Source of the DNA: Picochlorum sp. 'celeri'
Taxonomy: Eukaryota; Chlorophyta; Trebouxiophyceae
Assembly (NCBI GenBank): GCA_010909725.1
Contig: JAACMV010000015.1
Span: 310,001 to 374,000, forward strand
Length of the DNA stretch: 64,000 nucleotides
Direction of reading: 5' to 3'
The notes beneath the pieces were generated by a model. The model did not search any database. It saw only the letters and a list, made by a program, of their open reading frames with translations, and was not told the DNA's origin. Positions 21,473 to 32,603 of this stretch are shown piece after piece (the first letter of the stretch is position 1; every line of letters begins with the position of its first letter). The position numbers and the translations under genes are program-made.

Positions 21473-24171
21473 ATGGATTGTAAAAATAGAATACCAGTGA
21501 CTCTGGTGAGTGGATGGCATGGGTCTGGGAAGACGACCTTGTTGACACAACTAGCCAAAGCTCAAGAGGAGGACAAGGGTCAACAAGTGGAGATGATTCG
21601 GATGCGGGAAGGAGATGACATGTTGGATGATTTGCGACGGGATATTGAACGAGTGGTGTCGTCTGGATTGTGCAAGAGTTTGGTGGTTGAATGTGGTGGA
21701 TTGCATCAGCCTATGCGGGTTGCAGATATGCTGCGTATGACTGATTTGAATGATCGTGTGGCGCTGGATACGTGTGTGACTGTGGTGGATGCAACGACGA
21801 TGATGGAAAAAATGTATGTTGTTCTTTGCGTTGCGTTGATTTCCTCTGATTTTTTTTGTATCATGTGGTGGCTGAACGGGATGTGTATATTTGTGTTGCT
21901 GCCTGCAGAGAGGATGCTGCGTTGATTTCTGTCGATGAGGATGAAGAAGAAGAAGAAGAAGAAGAAGAAGGAGAAAAGGAGATTGCGTCTGAATGGTTTC
22001 TTCAGCAGATTGAGTTTGCCAATGTGATTGTGTTGAACAAGATTGACACGGTGGCCAGTGAGGATGCTGCATCTCGATTGGCTACACTGTTGAGGTCATT
22101 GAATCCATCAGCCAAGATTGTTCAGACGGTGCAGTCTGCTGTTTGTGTTGAAGATGTGGTTGCGACGGGCATGTTTGATTATGAAAAGACAGAGAATGCT
22201 GCAGGGTGGGCGCAGTGTATGAACAGGAGTGGTAAGGTTGGCCTTTTTCCGATTGGAGAAGCAACAGATGGTGCTGCGTCTGGACATGATAGTTGCGCGT
22301 TTATGTATTCAGCTGACAAGCCATTTCATCCCAAACGGCTGTTTGAGTTTATGACCAAATATTTTGTCTTGCGACAAGAAGAGTACGTGGACTATGAAGA
22401 AGCACATGGTAGTGTTCCTGCAGAGGTGACACTGTCACTACAGGAGGCTGAAAAGAATATCAAACGAGCTATTGATTTAGTCTCAAGAGGTGCTCATAAG
22501 AACTCAAAGACTATACATTCGCTTAATGAATCGATGAAATCTCTACAGGATGCCCTTGTTGACATGAGTCAGACCACAGCATCATCCGTTCCTGGAGATT
22601 TTGAGGCGTTCAAGGACGCCTATGGTACGATTGTACGATCCAAGGGCGTATTCTGGATTTCAACAAGGCCAAATCTGTGCGGGGAGTGGTCTCAGTCAGG
22701 AGCTGCATTGCAGTGTTGCTGTTCTGGTCCATGGAGTGCATCACCTCCTCATGGACAGGGAGGCTCACAAGGACGGCGGAGGCAAGAAATTGCATTCATT
22801 GGTATGGAAATGAACTCAAAAGCACTAGAAGCTGAACTGAACCGGTGTCTCATATCAGATGATGATGGTGAAAGTACAGAAGCGATGCATGATCCATTTG
22901 CGGCATGGCCATCCCTTGATTCTGAGGATGATGACCAGAATAATGATGAAGAATATATGCCTCTCGGAAAGGTTGTACAAATTACTGATGGTGCTTCAGA
23001 GGCGCAGCATATATTAGATTCCATTGAGCCAGGAACCACAGCCATCATATACTGGCATGCTGAATGGCATGCACAGGGAGATGCTATTCTTACAGAGCTA
23101 CGCTCCATGATAGACAAGGTATCCACCCTTGTGATACATGTCAAAATAGGAGACCATCCACCAAATTGGTCGTTTGCTATGGAAAAAGTGATGGAAAAGC
23201 CAGAGGCCAACCGCCCTGGAGCCAAACCTGTTCTGAAACAAGGCCATTCATGTTGGCCATGCTTCACTGTGCATACTGCACCAAGTTTACAACCAATTGA
23301 GACGATATCAGGAGGACGTGCAATGAACACGCTGCGAAAACTCATATCTGGGCTTCCAGAATATACAGAGCAGCACAGAGTCAGCAAGAGAAGAGAACAC
23401 CAGGACCATCCCAGCGAGCCTGAATCCTCTGAAACGACGACGAGTGTGTGGAGCGACGTTTCCTCTGCATTCCCATACCTACAGAATGGCGCTGTCGAGC
23501 TGCGAGAGCTCTTGAAAAACTTTGCAAAGGAAAAGAAAAGCCTCTACATCCTCTGGGAAGAAGGTGGCATTCCTCTCAAGATCCTCAAAGCCCTCGAGTC
23601 CATCACCATTATTCGCCCAGATACAAATAATCTCTTCATAGCCACTGTCGGTGCATCACCTGGAAATGAAGCCTTGGCCAAAGCCCTTGGTGTGAAAAAG
23701 GGACCCACACTCTTGGTATTTAGCAACATGAAAGTAGACAAGAAATATGATGGCCCAGACAAGGTTCGTGATGCACTTGCACAGGAATTTCGCACTCTAC
23801 CAGCAGAAGCTACACTAGCATTCCCCTCCAAGAAAACGACGAGCCACCCATCCCCAAGCATATATGATCCCCCACAGGGAAAGCAGAATCGATCAGGCAC
23901 CACAAAACTGACACCAGACGGCAATCTCGTTCACTATTTCCCCAAAATGCCATGCCTCAAATGCGGTAATCCATGGTGGACATCAGATGATTGGGATGCA
24001 CTATGCATCCGATGTGGCTGGAACTGCCAAACAGATGGGTATGATGATGACTCGAAACCTCTACCAAAGTACAAGGAGATCTGGGCAACATACTGCGCAT
24101 CCATCAAATCAGGAGTCACTCCAGCATGGAAGAACAAGAAGAGTGCACCATCCACAACCAAGAGAATATAA
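21473..24171 (+). CDS. COG0523 GTPase fused to thioredoxin-like domains and zinc ribbon
   Basis: Two exons, 21473-21813 and 21909-24171, 867 aa. Residues 8-330 form a COG0523/CobW metallochaperone-type GTPase: Walker A GWHGSGKTTLL, VECGGLHQP, NKID, and the CobW C-terminal domain with GVFWISTRPNLCGEWSQSG and RRQEIAFIGM. The CxCC metal motif expected after Walker A is missing. A GAA repeat gives a poly-Glu loop (21942-21970). After residue about 400 follow two regions with thioredoxin-fold character (AIIYWHAEWHAQGDAI, and a later SLYILWEEGG...GPTLLVF), both without a CxxC, then a C-terminal CxxC...CxxC ribbon (CLKCG...CIRCG). Such GTPases deliver metals or maturation energy; the appended domains may select a client. 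This architecture is not one I know. Confidence 0.8.
21942..21970 (+). repeat. GAA triplet repeat, in-frame poly-Glu
   Basis: A run of GAA codons near the start of exon 2 of the COG0523 gene encodes a poly-glutamate loop in the G domain. It is an in-frame microsatellite, prone to length change without breaking the frame. Confidence 0.8.
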
Positions 24172-24366
24172 ATTGCCATGTAAATAGTACATTCATGACG
24201 CTCAGCAAAAGCACTAGACCTGTCATCTACAGTGGTCCTATCAAATCATGATGCGATGGGAGACCACAGAATCCCGCCTCTGCCGGCATTCAACGACGCT
24301 GTCTCAACCATTCCACCGCCACCGATTCCACCACTTTGTATTGTAATTTTATAAGTCAGCAATAGA

Positions 24367-25160
24367 ATGGCAGGTATGTACACTCTCGATGCATTTCATG
24401 GCCAGAGACGACGAACGGCGAGCAGACATCGCATGGGAATGTGAAAGAAAACAGCGCTTCCTTCTCATCAGCACAATAACACAGACCACGCCGCCTAATA
24501 GATACAGTATATTCATAAGAATATATAGGGAGGGAAATCAGAGACAGAGACGCAGTCATGTCCCATTGCCTGTCTAGCCGCCCCAGCCGACTCGCGACGA
24601 TTGCTATTTCTTGCCGCCACTCGGGTCCACAATCGCTCATCTACTTGTTTTTTATATTGCAGGAAATAACGAAAAGGCCCGCAAGGCGGCCAAGTCTGTC
24701 AAGAAGAGCCAGTGGAAGAAGGCTTTGAAGCCTAGGTATAGCGTGGTGTTCCACAGACCAAAGACACTCAAGCGTACTCGCAGCCCAAAGGTTCCTCGCG
24801 TCAGGTATGGTATTCTTTTTCTTAATTTCTGAGCTTGGATGATGTCATGTATCTCATTCTGGCTTCTATACACGCTGCAGTGCACCAAAGCTCCAAAAGT
24901 TGGATGCCTTTGCTATTATCAAGTACCCTCTCACCACAGAGTCTGCTATGAAGAAGATTGAGGACCACAACACACTTGTATTTATTGTTGACACCCGTGC
25001 CAACAAAAAGCAGATCAAGGACGCTGTATCCCGCCTGTATGACATTCAGACGAAAAAGGTGAATACTCTGATCCGACCAGATGGTCAGAAGAAGGCATTT
25101 GTTCGTCTTCAGCCAGATTATGATGCCCTTGATGTTGCAAACAAGATTGGAGTGATATAA
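24367..25160 (+). CDS. RPL23A: 60S ribosomal protein uL23
   Basis: Three exons: 24367-24373 (only seven bases, ATGGCAG), 24663-24804, 24881-25160; the protein is 142 aa. The basic N-terminal extension ([22 protein letters not shown]) is typical of eukaryotic uL23. The globular part is diagnostic: [31 protein letters not shown] and [19 protein letters not shown], ending in NKIGVI. It sits at the peptide exit tunnel and binds SRP and chaperones. The first intron, 289 bp, is the longest found here and follows a two-codon exon, as often seen in ribosomal protein genes where 5' introns promote expression. Confidence 0.95.
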
Positions 25161-25487
25161 ATGTAGTACTCCTAGGATTATAGGATTAGTCGTGTAATAT
25201 AATAAGAGCAAATAAAAGATGATTGTTGACAAAACAACCAGGGACTCCTTAAAAAGAATGTTGATCGCGCGATCGCCGTTGATCTCGAGTGTACGGCCTA
25301 CGCACCGTGTCGTAGGCTTCGAGTAGGTCTGATCACAGGATACCTTGTCTGAGGCATTCATACATCTGCCTATGCATGAATGATAATTTTGACCTATATC
25401 TTATGACACCAAAGTTTCTGTCTTTGAATCATTGCAGATATCGATTTGCCACCTGCACACAGTGCACACTGCCTGCGTTGAGTTGCT
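25161..25487. promoter_or_regulatory. Intergenic with GC-rich dyads upstream of the HNH gene
   Basis: The 327-bp gap between uL23 and the HNH-like gene holds a perfect 12-bp palindrome GATCGCGCGATC (25263-25274) and a hairpin with 7-bp arms GCCTACG/CGTAGGC around an 8-base loop (25296-25317). They may be promoter elements or an insertion boundary; neither is proven. Confidence 0.35.
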
Positions 25488-26783
25488 ATGCCGGCTGTAT
25501 CGAGTACGAAGAAGAAGAAGAAGAAGGACAAGTGCGGGTGTGATTGTAAAATCGGTTATATTTCGAGGAATAACTATCGGCAACATTTGAAAGATCATCA
25601 TTTACTCTTGGGTAAAAATGACGAGGGGAGAGATGAAGATACTGAAGTGGCTCACATAATAGCGAACGCAAACGGTGGCCCTGATCACCGAGACAACTAC
25701 CTCTTCGTCTATGGTGGAAGCTTTAACCGCAAAACCAAAGATAACTATGATCACATCCAATGTTACCTTGCTGGCAAGGATAGAACGATCAAAGCGGTGG
25801 AGATTGCACTGGAGGTTGCCGAGAACGAGAGCCTGCAGAGTAAAGAGCTCGGGTATATCGAGTGGAGAAACAATAAAAAGCCCACCATCTTCACAGAGTC
25901 GACCCTCTACAAGGAAAATAATTTCAGTAGTGAACGTGGCTCAGATCGGGCGCGTAGGATTGGTGAAAAGTTGTACAAAAAGGGTTTGAATGAGTGGGAG
26001 GCATTTGCCAAGACCAGTGACAGGACCAGCGTGTGCTGTAGGTATGGGTTTGCAAAGGGCCCTGTGGACGCATATAAGAAGCTCGAATTGCTCATTATCA
26101 ACCTAAAGATCAATATAGACATAACCCAATTCGAGAATTTGCGTAATGAAGCAGATGAACGAAAAAAGACGCTGAAAGAAATTCAGCTTTTCGGGCAACG
26201 AGTCAAAGTCAATGATCTCAAGGCATGGGTACTGCAGCAGGTTCCTGTCAAAGACATAAAACCTAGATCAAATATCGTACCGCATTTGGTGAGACCCAAG
26301 CACATACAGGTATTCCCGAAAGAAAAGACGAAGCCTTTGGCAAAGGAAGAACTAGACAGTCCATCTGGAGATCCAGTTGCCTTGGTTACACCAAGCAAAC
26401 AAATGGAAGGATTCCGTGAAATCGACAAAAACCAAATCTGCGGAATTCATTTGAATATGGGATCGGCAGTCAAAGAATATCGTGGCACTGATAGAAAGGA
26501 AGGCAAATGTATTGCTCAGACAAAAGATGGGCTTCAGTGTCAGAATAGGCCAAAACTAAAAACAGCCACTCAAAGTTCGATGGGACAGCTGTCAGGCATT
26601 GAAAGTGCCCGAATATGCACGCATCATAGGAAAATGGGACCTAATGCTAAAGAGTATTGCGGTGCAGATCGCAAGGAAAATAAATGCATAGCCCAGAGAA
26701 AAGACGGGAAGCAGTGCACAAAAAGTCCAAAGACTGTATGGGACAAGATCAAATCGATAGCTGGTCTTCGCGGTGAAGACTGA
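25488..26783 (+). CDS. HNH endonuclease-like protein with twin Cys/His knuckles
   Basis: Single exon, 431 aa. A Lys-rich start is followed by a Cys/His segment (CGCDCKIGY) and, at about residues 50-90, an HNH-like core: AHIIANANGGPDHRDNYLF then FNRKTKDNYDH. The C-terminal third holds two copies of a short module (ICGIHLNMG + CIAQTKDGLQC; ICTHHRKMG + CIAQRKDGKQC), which look like small zinc knuckles. Comparable Cys-x-A-x-T-x-x-G-x-x-C knuckles next to nuclease domains occur in large DNA viruses and in mobile genes of protists, so a selfish origin is possible. No signal or membrane segment. Unlike its neighbours it has no obvious housekeeping orthologue. The HNH call rests on motif pattern only. 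Confidence 0.6.
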   Translation: MPAVSSTKKKKKKDKCGCDCKIGYISRNNYRQHLKDHHLLLGKNDEGRDEDTEVAHIIANANGGPDHRDNYLFVYGGSFNRKTKDNYDHIQCYLAGKDRTIKAVEIALEVAENESLQSKELGYIEWRNNKKPTIFTESTLYKENNFSSERGSDRARRIGEKLYKKGLNEWEAFAKTSDRTSVCCRYGFAKGPVDAYKKLELLIINLKINIDITQFENLRNEADERKKTLKEIQLFGQRVKVNDLKAWVLQQVPVKDIKPRSNIVPHLVRPKHIQVFPKEKTKPLAKEELDSPSGDPVALVTPSKQMEGFREIDKNQICGIHLNMGSAVKEYRGTDRKEGKCIAQTKDGLQCQNRPKLKTATQSSMGQLSGIESARICTHHRKMGPNAKEYCGADRKENKCIAQRKDGKQCTKSPKTVWDKIKSIAGLRGED

Positions 26784-27261
26784 TCTAGAAGGATAAGCGA
26801 TATATGGGGCCCTTTTGCTTGATCTTCCAGGATAGATGTTGTTCGAAATCGAATATGTGGAGTACACAGGAGGAACTTGCTTGTAGTTCACTCTTGCTTG
26901 TGGAGCACATTGATCAACAAGCATCGCCAGCTCACATGCAACCTTATGAGTTACAAACCTTCACAGTGTAAGAGTGGACACATGCATGCAGATAACAGGG
27001 AGTACATGTCTCCCCCGAGCGCCTTGCCCACCTTGGTCGCAACAACTCGATGCACATATGTGCCCAACATACATCACCCAACACCAGCTGTTGTCCGAAG
27101 AATTCCAAAATGCCTCTGTAATCTTTTGCGTCCTGTTCATTTTTATCTGTCATAACGATATAAAATTGAGATACTCATGCAGCGACGCACTGATCATTGC
27201 ATGATTTAGAGTCAATTGTATTCAGAGAGATTAGGAGTTGGCCATAATTGCTGCGGTAGAC
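26784..27261. other. Intergenic, no gene seen
   Basis: This gap of about 480 bp follows the HNH-like gene. Short frames exist on both strands but have no recognisable domain and no codon signal. It must include the promoter of the elongin A-like gene. Confidence 0.5.
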
Positions 27262-28143
27262 ATGGAGGCATTGGCGGATCTGGCATTAAAAAAACTTAAA
27301 GATTGTAAAGGATCCCTTGGGGATATCGGAGATGCGCCGTTGGGTCTCTTGGAGCCAGTTTTGGTTGCTTGTGACGCGGAGGGACTGGACAGAATCGAAA
27401 CATCGACTGCACGAGGTCACTCTGGTCGGGATCTATCCGAAGATACGTGGCCTCTGTGGTATAGATTTGTGAAAGAGAGTATGAAGGCGACTCTGAAGAA
27501 GAATGAGATACTGAAAGGGATTGATCGAGGCAAATATGTGACAGTTGGAGGGGATGCAGGAAAGGGCAGAAAGGTGAACGAATTGACGCCTCTGCGGCAT
27601 CTTGTGTCGGCATCGGTGCCTCCGTTGGACTATAAGAGATTGTATAAAGATATTGAGAAGAGGAAGAAGGAGAGGCTTGTGAAGAAAGGGGAGGCATTGC
27701 GGGCCAAATTTCGTGACTTGAAAGAAGAGAAATTGTCCAGGTGTGTCCATGTGCTTGATCATGCATCATCGCGCATCGCAAAGCATACAGCATCTGTTTC
27801 TAGAGGGAAGAAGAGAAAACAGGCAAGTATGTCATCATCGTCTGCATCTACGCGTACGTGTATGAATCAAGATGTCTTGAAGAGCAACCGACAGGGGACA
27901 ATGCATCGATTGTCTCAAAAGCTTGGTATACAGCCTCCTCCAGCATCACAGACGGCACACGAACAGTTTCTACAGAGGGCACAGAAACGATCAATGATAC
28001 GACGCCATTGTCAGCCAAAAAAAGTGTTGCCGACAGCTGGGCAGTTACGGAGCCCTTCATCCACACGTGACCAGACTGCCAACAACAAACAATCTGGCAA
28101 CAGGAAACATACCCTGTCAAGTGCCTCCATATTTGATTCGTGA
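27262..28143 (+). CDS. Elongin A-like protein
   Basis: Single exon, 293 aa from the ATG at 27262 (a TTG lies in frame upstream but is not a credible start). Residues 1-120 fit the elongin-A domain: ALADLALKKLKDCKGSLGDIGDAPLGLLEPVLVAC, LDRIE, then LWYRFVKESM. The rest is Lys/Arg-rich and low complexity. Elongin A is the transcriptionally active subunit that suppresses Pol II pausing and is the substrate adaptor for Elongin BC-Cullin ligases. The protein is shorter than animal elongin A and resembles plant and fungal (Ela1) forms. Confidence 0.75.
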   Translation: MEALADLALKKLKDCKGSLGDIGDAPLGLLEPVLVACDAEGLDRIETSTARGHSGRDLSEDTWPLWYRFVKESMKATLKKNEILKGIDRGKYVTVGGDAGKGRKVNELTPLRHLVSASVPPLDYKRLYKDIEKRKKERLVKKGEALRAKFRDLKEEKLSRCVHVLDHASSRIAKHTASVSRGKKRKQASMSSSSASTRTCMNQDVLKSNRQGTMHRLSQKLGIQPPPASQTAHEQFLQRAQKRSMIRRHCQPKKVLPTAGQLRSPSSTRDQTANNKQSGNRKHTLSSASIFDS

Positions 28144-28192
28144 TACGTATATTCTTACTGTACATTTCTATTATTTATGCAATATATAAATT

Positions 28193-29042
28193 CTATCGAT
28201 TGCGTAGACGGACGCGTAGTGCAGCTCCTGGGTCTGCAAAGAATGTAGAGAGAATGAGTGCCGCTGCAACAGAATCCTTTCTCCCTTTGCGCCGCTGTCC
28301 CGACCCAACGATATCTAATAATGCCCCGGCTTCCTGTGATGTACCCCTCTCATCTACAAGAAATACCCCTATAGAGTGCTTATCACTCAATGCTAATACT
28401 GTATGTGCAAAATTACGACATCGACGCCCTTGCTGGGAATCAGTTGCCCTCTTGTACAGACTCCCTTGATGTGTCACCGGCAGCCCAACGATAATAGCAT
28501 CACATTCTGCAATATAATAAGTAATATAAGTTATAACCAGCATAAAAGTAATATAATATTGTATGATGGCGCCAATATAAAACAAACAGAGCAATGAGAA
28601 GAAGAAGAAAACAACAACAACAACAACTTGAGAGACACGCACGTTCTTCCATGGCCACATCCACCACATCCTGCGCCATCCTCATAAGCTCCACAATCCC
28701 CCCTCCCCGAATGAACTGCAACGGCCTGGGCGCCCATCCCATCGTACTCACCGCCACCCCAATATGCTTCCTCCCATAATCCACCCCCAGTGCCCGCCGC
28801 ACATCCTTGGCTGGCAGAAACTTAAATTTGGCCTTCCCATCCGTGTGTCCCTCTGTTTTATGCACTGGCATCTGCACCTTGACTCTCCTAAGATATTCCG
28901 GCATCTCTCCTTCATGTACAGCATGACACATGACGGTATTCCGAGACACATGACCACGCAACCCCCTTTGTCTCTGTGGTGTATGGGTACCCCACAAGAC
29001 CCACCCTCCTGGTCCATTCGATCGGCTCAATGTACTGTGCAT
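28193..29042 (-). CDS. ruvX: YqgF/RuvX Holliday-junction resolvase-like, organellar
   Basis: Two exons, 29042-28643 and 28506-28193 (136-bp intron), 237 aa from the ATG at 29042. Residues about 85-235 carry the RNase-H fold of YqgF: ALGVDYGRKHIGVAV with the first acidic residue, VGLPVTHQG after the junction, FLVDERGTSQEA, and KDSVAAALIL. About 80 residues precede the domain and are Arg/Ser/His-rich, suggesting plastid or mitochondrial import. Bacterial YqgF takes part in 16S rRNA maturation as a nuclease, and the plastid homologue may do the same. The stop lies 49 nt from the convergent elongin A stop. Confidence 0.88.
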
Positions 29043-29517
29043 CAAGTATTTATTTTTTATTCATCCATTATTTTTTTATAACACTATTCTGATCGCAGAT
29101 GGCTCATATCGCTACCATAGAGGAGACGAGTGGGATGATGCATGAACCAAGACTTTTGTTTAATCATTCTTTCGTTCTTCTGTCATCATGATTCACACAG
29201 GAGTACCATTAAGTGAGTACTGGAGTATATTTTGAATGTAAAACCGACAACGGAGACGAGAATGCTACCGCATGGGATCAATCGATTTCCCTCCAGGAGA
29301 TTGTGATACGTCGCCCTTTGATCCAAGGGAGAATGAGAATTCTCCGTAAATAAACTCACCCGTGGTGTGGTACTTCTGCTTTTCGTATACACGTATAAGC
29401 AAAAGAAAGACATACTGCAGTATATGTATCTCATTTTGACTGGAGAGTTCAAGACCCAATACATTTTCATAAATTCAGAGAGACAATTCTTGTGTCTTTC
29501 TTTCAGAGTCGCTTTGA

Positions 29518-31093
29518 ATGGGCCAGGGTCTGTCTCGGCAGGACAGGGCTCTGCGTCGAGCTATAGATAGGAATAGTACGGATTCTATCCGACAGGTGTG
29601 TGCCAGTCGATGTTGTTCCTGTGTACCTCTAGGCTGTTTGTGGGTGCTTGGTTCAAAAACACTCAACCCTTCAATTCATGCATCTTTATACCCAATATAT
29701 GATTTCACAGATTGTTTCTGATACTCCGAAAGCGATATTCAGCAAGAGCTTTTTCAAACGGCGACCGTTGCTGTCGAGAGCAGTCAAGGGTGGCAACGTT
29801 ATTACCGTCAGTACTCTGCTGTGGGCTGCTGAGCACCATTTAGGTGACGATTACAATAGATTTATCAATGATGTTGATTTATTTGGTAATGGAGCGCTGC
29901 ATATGGCGGCAAAGTATGGGAATACGACGCTTTTGAGGGTCTTGTTGGAAGAAGGAGCCAATCCTCTGTCTGCGAATAGACGTGGGAATACGCCGTTGCA
30001 TTTTGCGTGTGCGTATGCGAATGCTGCGTGCGCAGAGATACTGTTGGATTCTCGAGTGACGCCTGCGGATGGGAGGGAAGTCGTGGCATCTCAGGCTATT
30101 GTCCTTGATAGAGTTGGGGAAACACGGTATATTGATGCGATGAATTCGACTGGCCTGACGGCGTTACACCTTGCCGTGTTGAATTCGAGTCAAATGACGA
30201 CTATTGTATTGGTGACTCGAGGGGCGCAGTTGGACTGTGGTGTTGGTAGGGGATTGGACAGGCTTCCATATTTATGTGGTGGTTCCACACCGTTGCATAT
30301 TGCAGCATCGCAGGGCGATGCACAGACATGTCTGATATTATTAGAAGCTCAATGGAGATTTCCAGGACTGGAATTGCGTCGTATTAGAAATATTGTAGGG
30401 CTTACTCCATTGAACTGTGCATTATTAGGAGGGTATCATCATGTTGTGCGGATACTCGTAGACACGCCTCGGAGAGAGAGGTTGTTGACATCTTCAGCAG
30501 CACAGGGATCCTCATCGAGTCATTTCCCATCATCATTGCGGCAACATATGCTTGGAGTGTTACAGAAAGCGCGGCTTCTTGTGCTTCTTCGAGACATTGC
30601 TATGCATTGGAGAGCAGAAGGTGTTGCCAAGGAATCAGACTCACAGATACTGGATTTGTATGGAATATCCAACTTGTCCTACCCGAAAATAATAAAAATG
30701 CGCTCTCTGCTTGAGGATGAAGAGTCCTCACTACGGGATGTCTTGCATGGGTTTGAATGCACCCTTCGAGAAGACTCTCAACTATCATCTCTTGATGCCA
30801 TCTCCAGAGAAGCGGCCAAGATGTCCCAAGATGATGCAGGTGCACCGCAGACATCAACATGCACCTTTGCCACGCGCGATACAGATGTACATGAAGACTG
30901 CCCTATTTGTATGGATGACTCTATGGAGGTGTCTTTTGAAACCTGTGGACATGAACTGTGTTTTGCCTGTGCTGCAAGCTTGTGTATGAAGCCAAAGGAT
31001 GACATCATCTGTCCATTCTGCCGTGGAGAGGTGGAGAGCATATCCATATTACCCAAAGCTCGAGCATCAATGTCTGTATTGCATGGGCAGTAG
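29518..31093 (+). CDS. Ankyrin-repeat RING E3 ubiquitin ligase (XBAT-like)
   Basis: Two exons, 29518-29595 and 29711-31093 (115-bp intron), 486 aa. The start MGQGLSRQDRALRRAI contains Gly2, so N-myristoylation is plausible. Ankyrin repeats follow from about residue 60 to 285 (GNGALHMAAKYGNTTLLRVLL, GNTPLHFACAYAN, GLTALHLAVLN, GSTPLHIAASQGD, GLTPLNCALLGGYHHVVRIL). The C-terminal C3HC4 RING is complete: CPIC, CGHELC, CAASLC, CPFC. The order matches plant XBAT/XB3 proteins, which sit at membranes and ubiquitinate signalling proteins. Confidence 0.9.
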
Positions 31094-31270
31094 CAGCAGC
31101 AGTTCCTTGTTTCTGTTTTTCTTTTCCTTCTGAAACAAGAAGAAGATGTGTCCTTCTTCTAAAGCAAGAGCTATAAGAAGAGAGAGAAATTTAGCTGTTC
31201 TAATATATACCAATAATAATAATCGTAATACTAGTTTGTAATGGTATAGTTTTACTGCAGTAAAATAGTG

Positions 31271-32587
31271 ATGGGAGGACAGAATACGCAGGTTGTCGTC
31301 GTTTTAGACTCTGGAGGAAGCACGTGCAAACTGGGCCTTGTGGGGCAGGATGGCTCTGGTTCTGGTTCCATGAGGTATGTCATATATTTTTAAATCTATA
31401 TTTCGAACCGTTGATGCGCCATCAATGAGCATGTGTGTTTTCATTTCAGGTTGTTTCCGAATGCCATTGGCAAAGTCTCTGGGTCTTCAAAAAAGATTTT
31501 GGGGGAAGAGATACTGCAGATCAAGGATGTATCGTCTTTAAGTCTTAGAAGACCAGTGGATCGGGGCTATGTCATTAATTGGGAGATTCAAAAGGAGATT
31601 TGGGGGTACGGTTTTAAGAGTCTGTTGGAGGAGCAGAAAGCAAAGGGAGGAGGGGTGGCTGGGATTCTTCTTACGGAGCCGTATTTGAATTTGCCATCGA
31701 TGCGAGAAGCTGTCATGAAGTTAGTTTTAGAAGATATGAAGTTTGCGTCGGTGCTGCTCATGTACCCGGCAACGTTAGCGATGTTTTATATGGCATCATC
31801 TATACCGAAAGAGGAGCGACGGGGGGGTGCCATGGAAGCTGGGATTGGTGTGGTCATCGATATTGGATTTTCGTATACTCATATTGTGCCTATTTTTGAT
31901 TGGCACCCTATCAGGAGTGCTATTAGAAGGATTGATTTGGGTGGGAAGGCGTTGACAAATTACATGAAGGAATTAGTGTCGTATAGATCTATGAATATGA
32001 TGAAGGAGACATATCTGATGGAGCATATTAGAGAGGAGGTGTGCTTTGTTTCTCAGGATGTAGAGAGAGAATTGAAAGAGTCGAAGAGTAAAAAGTCGCC
32101 GTATAGAATCGAATGGTTTCTGCCAGATGGTGTGACATCAAAGTGGGGGTATATTCGGGATCAATCTCAACCAAAAGGGCCAAAGGATCCGATTTTAGTG
32201 GTCAATAATGAGCGATTTATGGTACCAGAGGCGTTGTTTCATCCTTCTGATATCGGTATGGAGGAAGCTGGGTTGGCAGAGGCGTGTATGCAAGCTGTGC
32301 AGGCAACGCATCCAAACATTCATGGACTGTTGTATTCAAATGTTCTAGTTATTGGGGGTGTTGCCAAGTGCCCGGGTGTACGAGAGCGTTTATACACGGA
32401 ACTTCGTCCGCTTGTTCCTGATGATTATGAATTGAATATTTGTATTCCAGAAGATCCAGAGACTGTTGCGTACAGGGGAGGTGCTGTTCTTGCTGCATCC
32501 AGCCAGATGTTTCGCGCAATGGCTGTAACTCAGGAAGAGTTTTGTGGTGATCTTGGCATGGGAGCGTGCTCGAAATGGGACGCTTGA
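31271..32587 (+). CDS. ARP6: Actin-related protein 6 (SWR1 complex)
   Basis: Two exons, 31271-31374 and 31450-32587 (75-bp intron), 413 aa. The actin fold begins VVVVLDSGGSTCKLGLVG and matches ARP6 rather than actin or other ARPs: RPVDRGYVINWEIQKEIW, VIDIGFSYTHIVPIF, IRRIDLGGKALTNYMKELVSYR, EEVCFVSQDVEREL, NNERFMVPEALFHPSDIG, LVIGGVAKCPGVRERLY. ARP6 is a structural subunit of SWR1/SRCAP and helps deposit H2A.Z. The stop lies 16 nt from the next convergent stop. Confidence 0.93.
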
Positions 32588-32603
32588 TGATACATCAGTG
32601 CTA

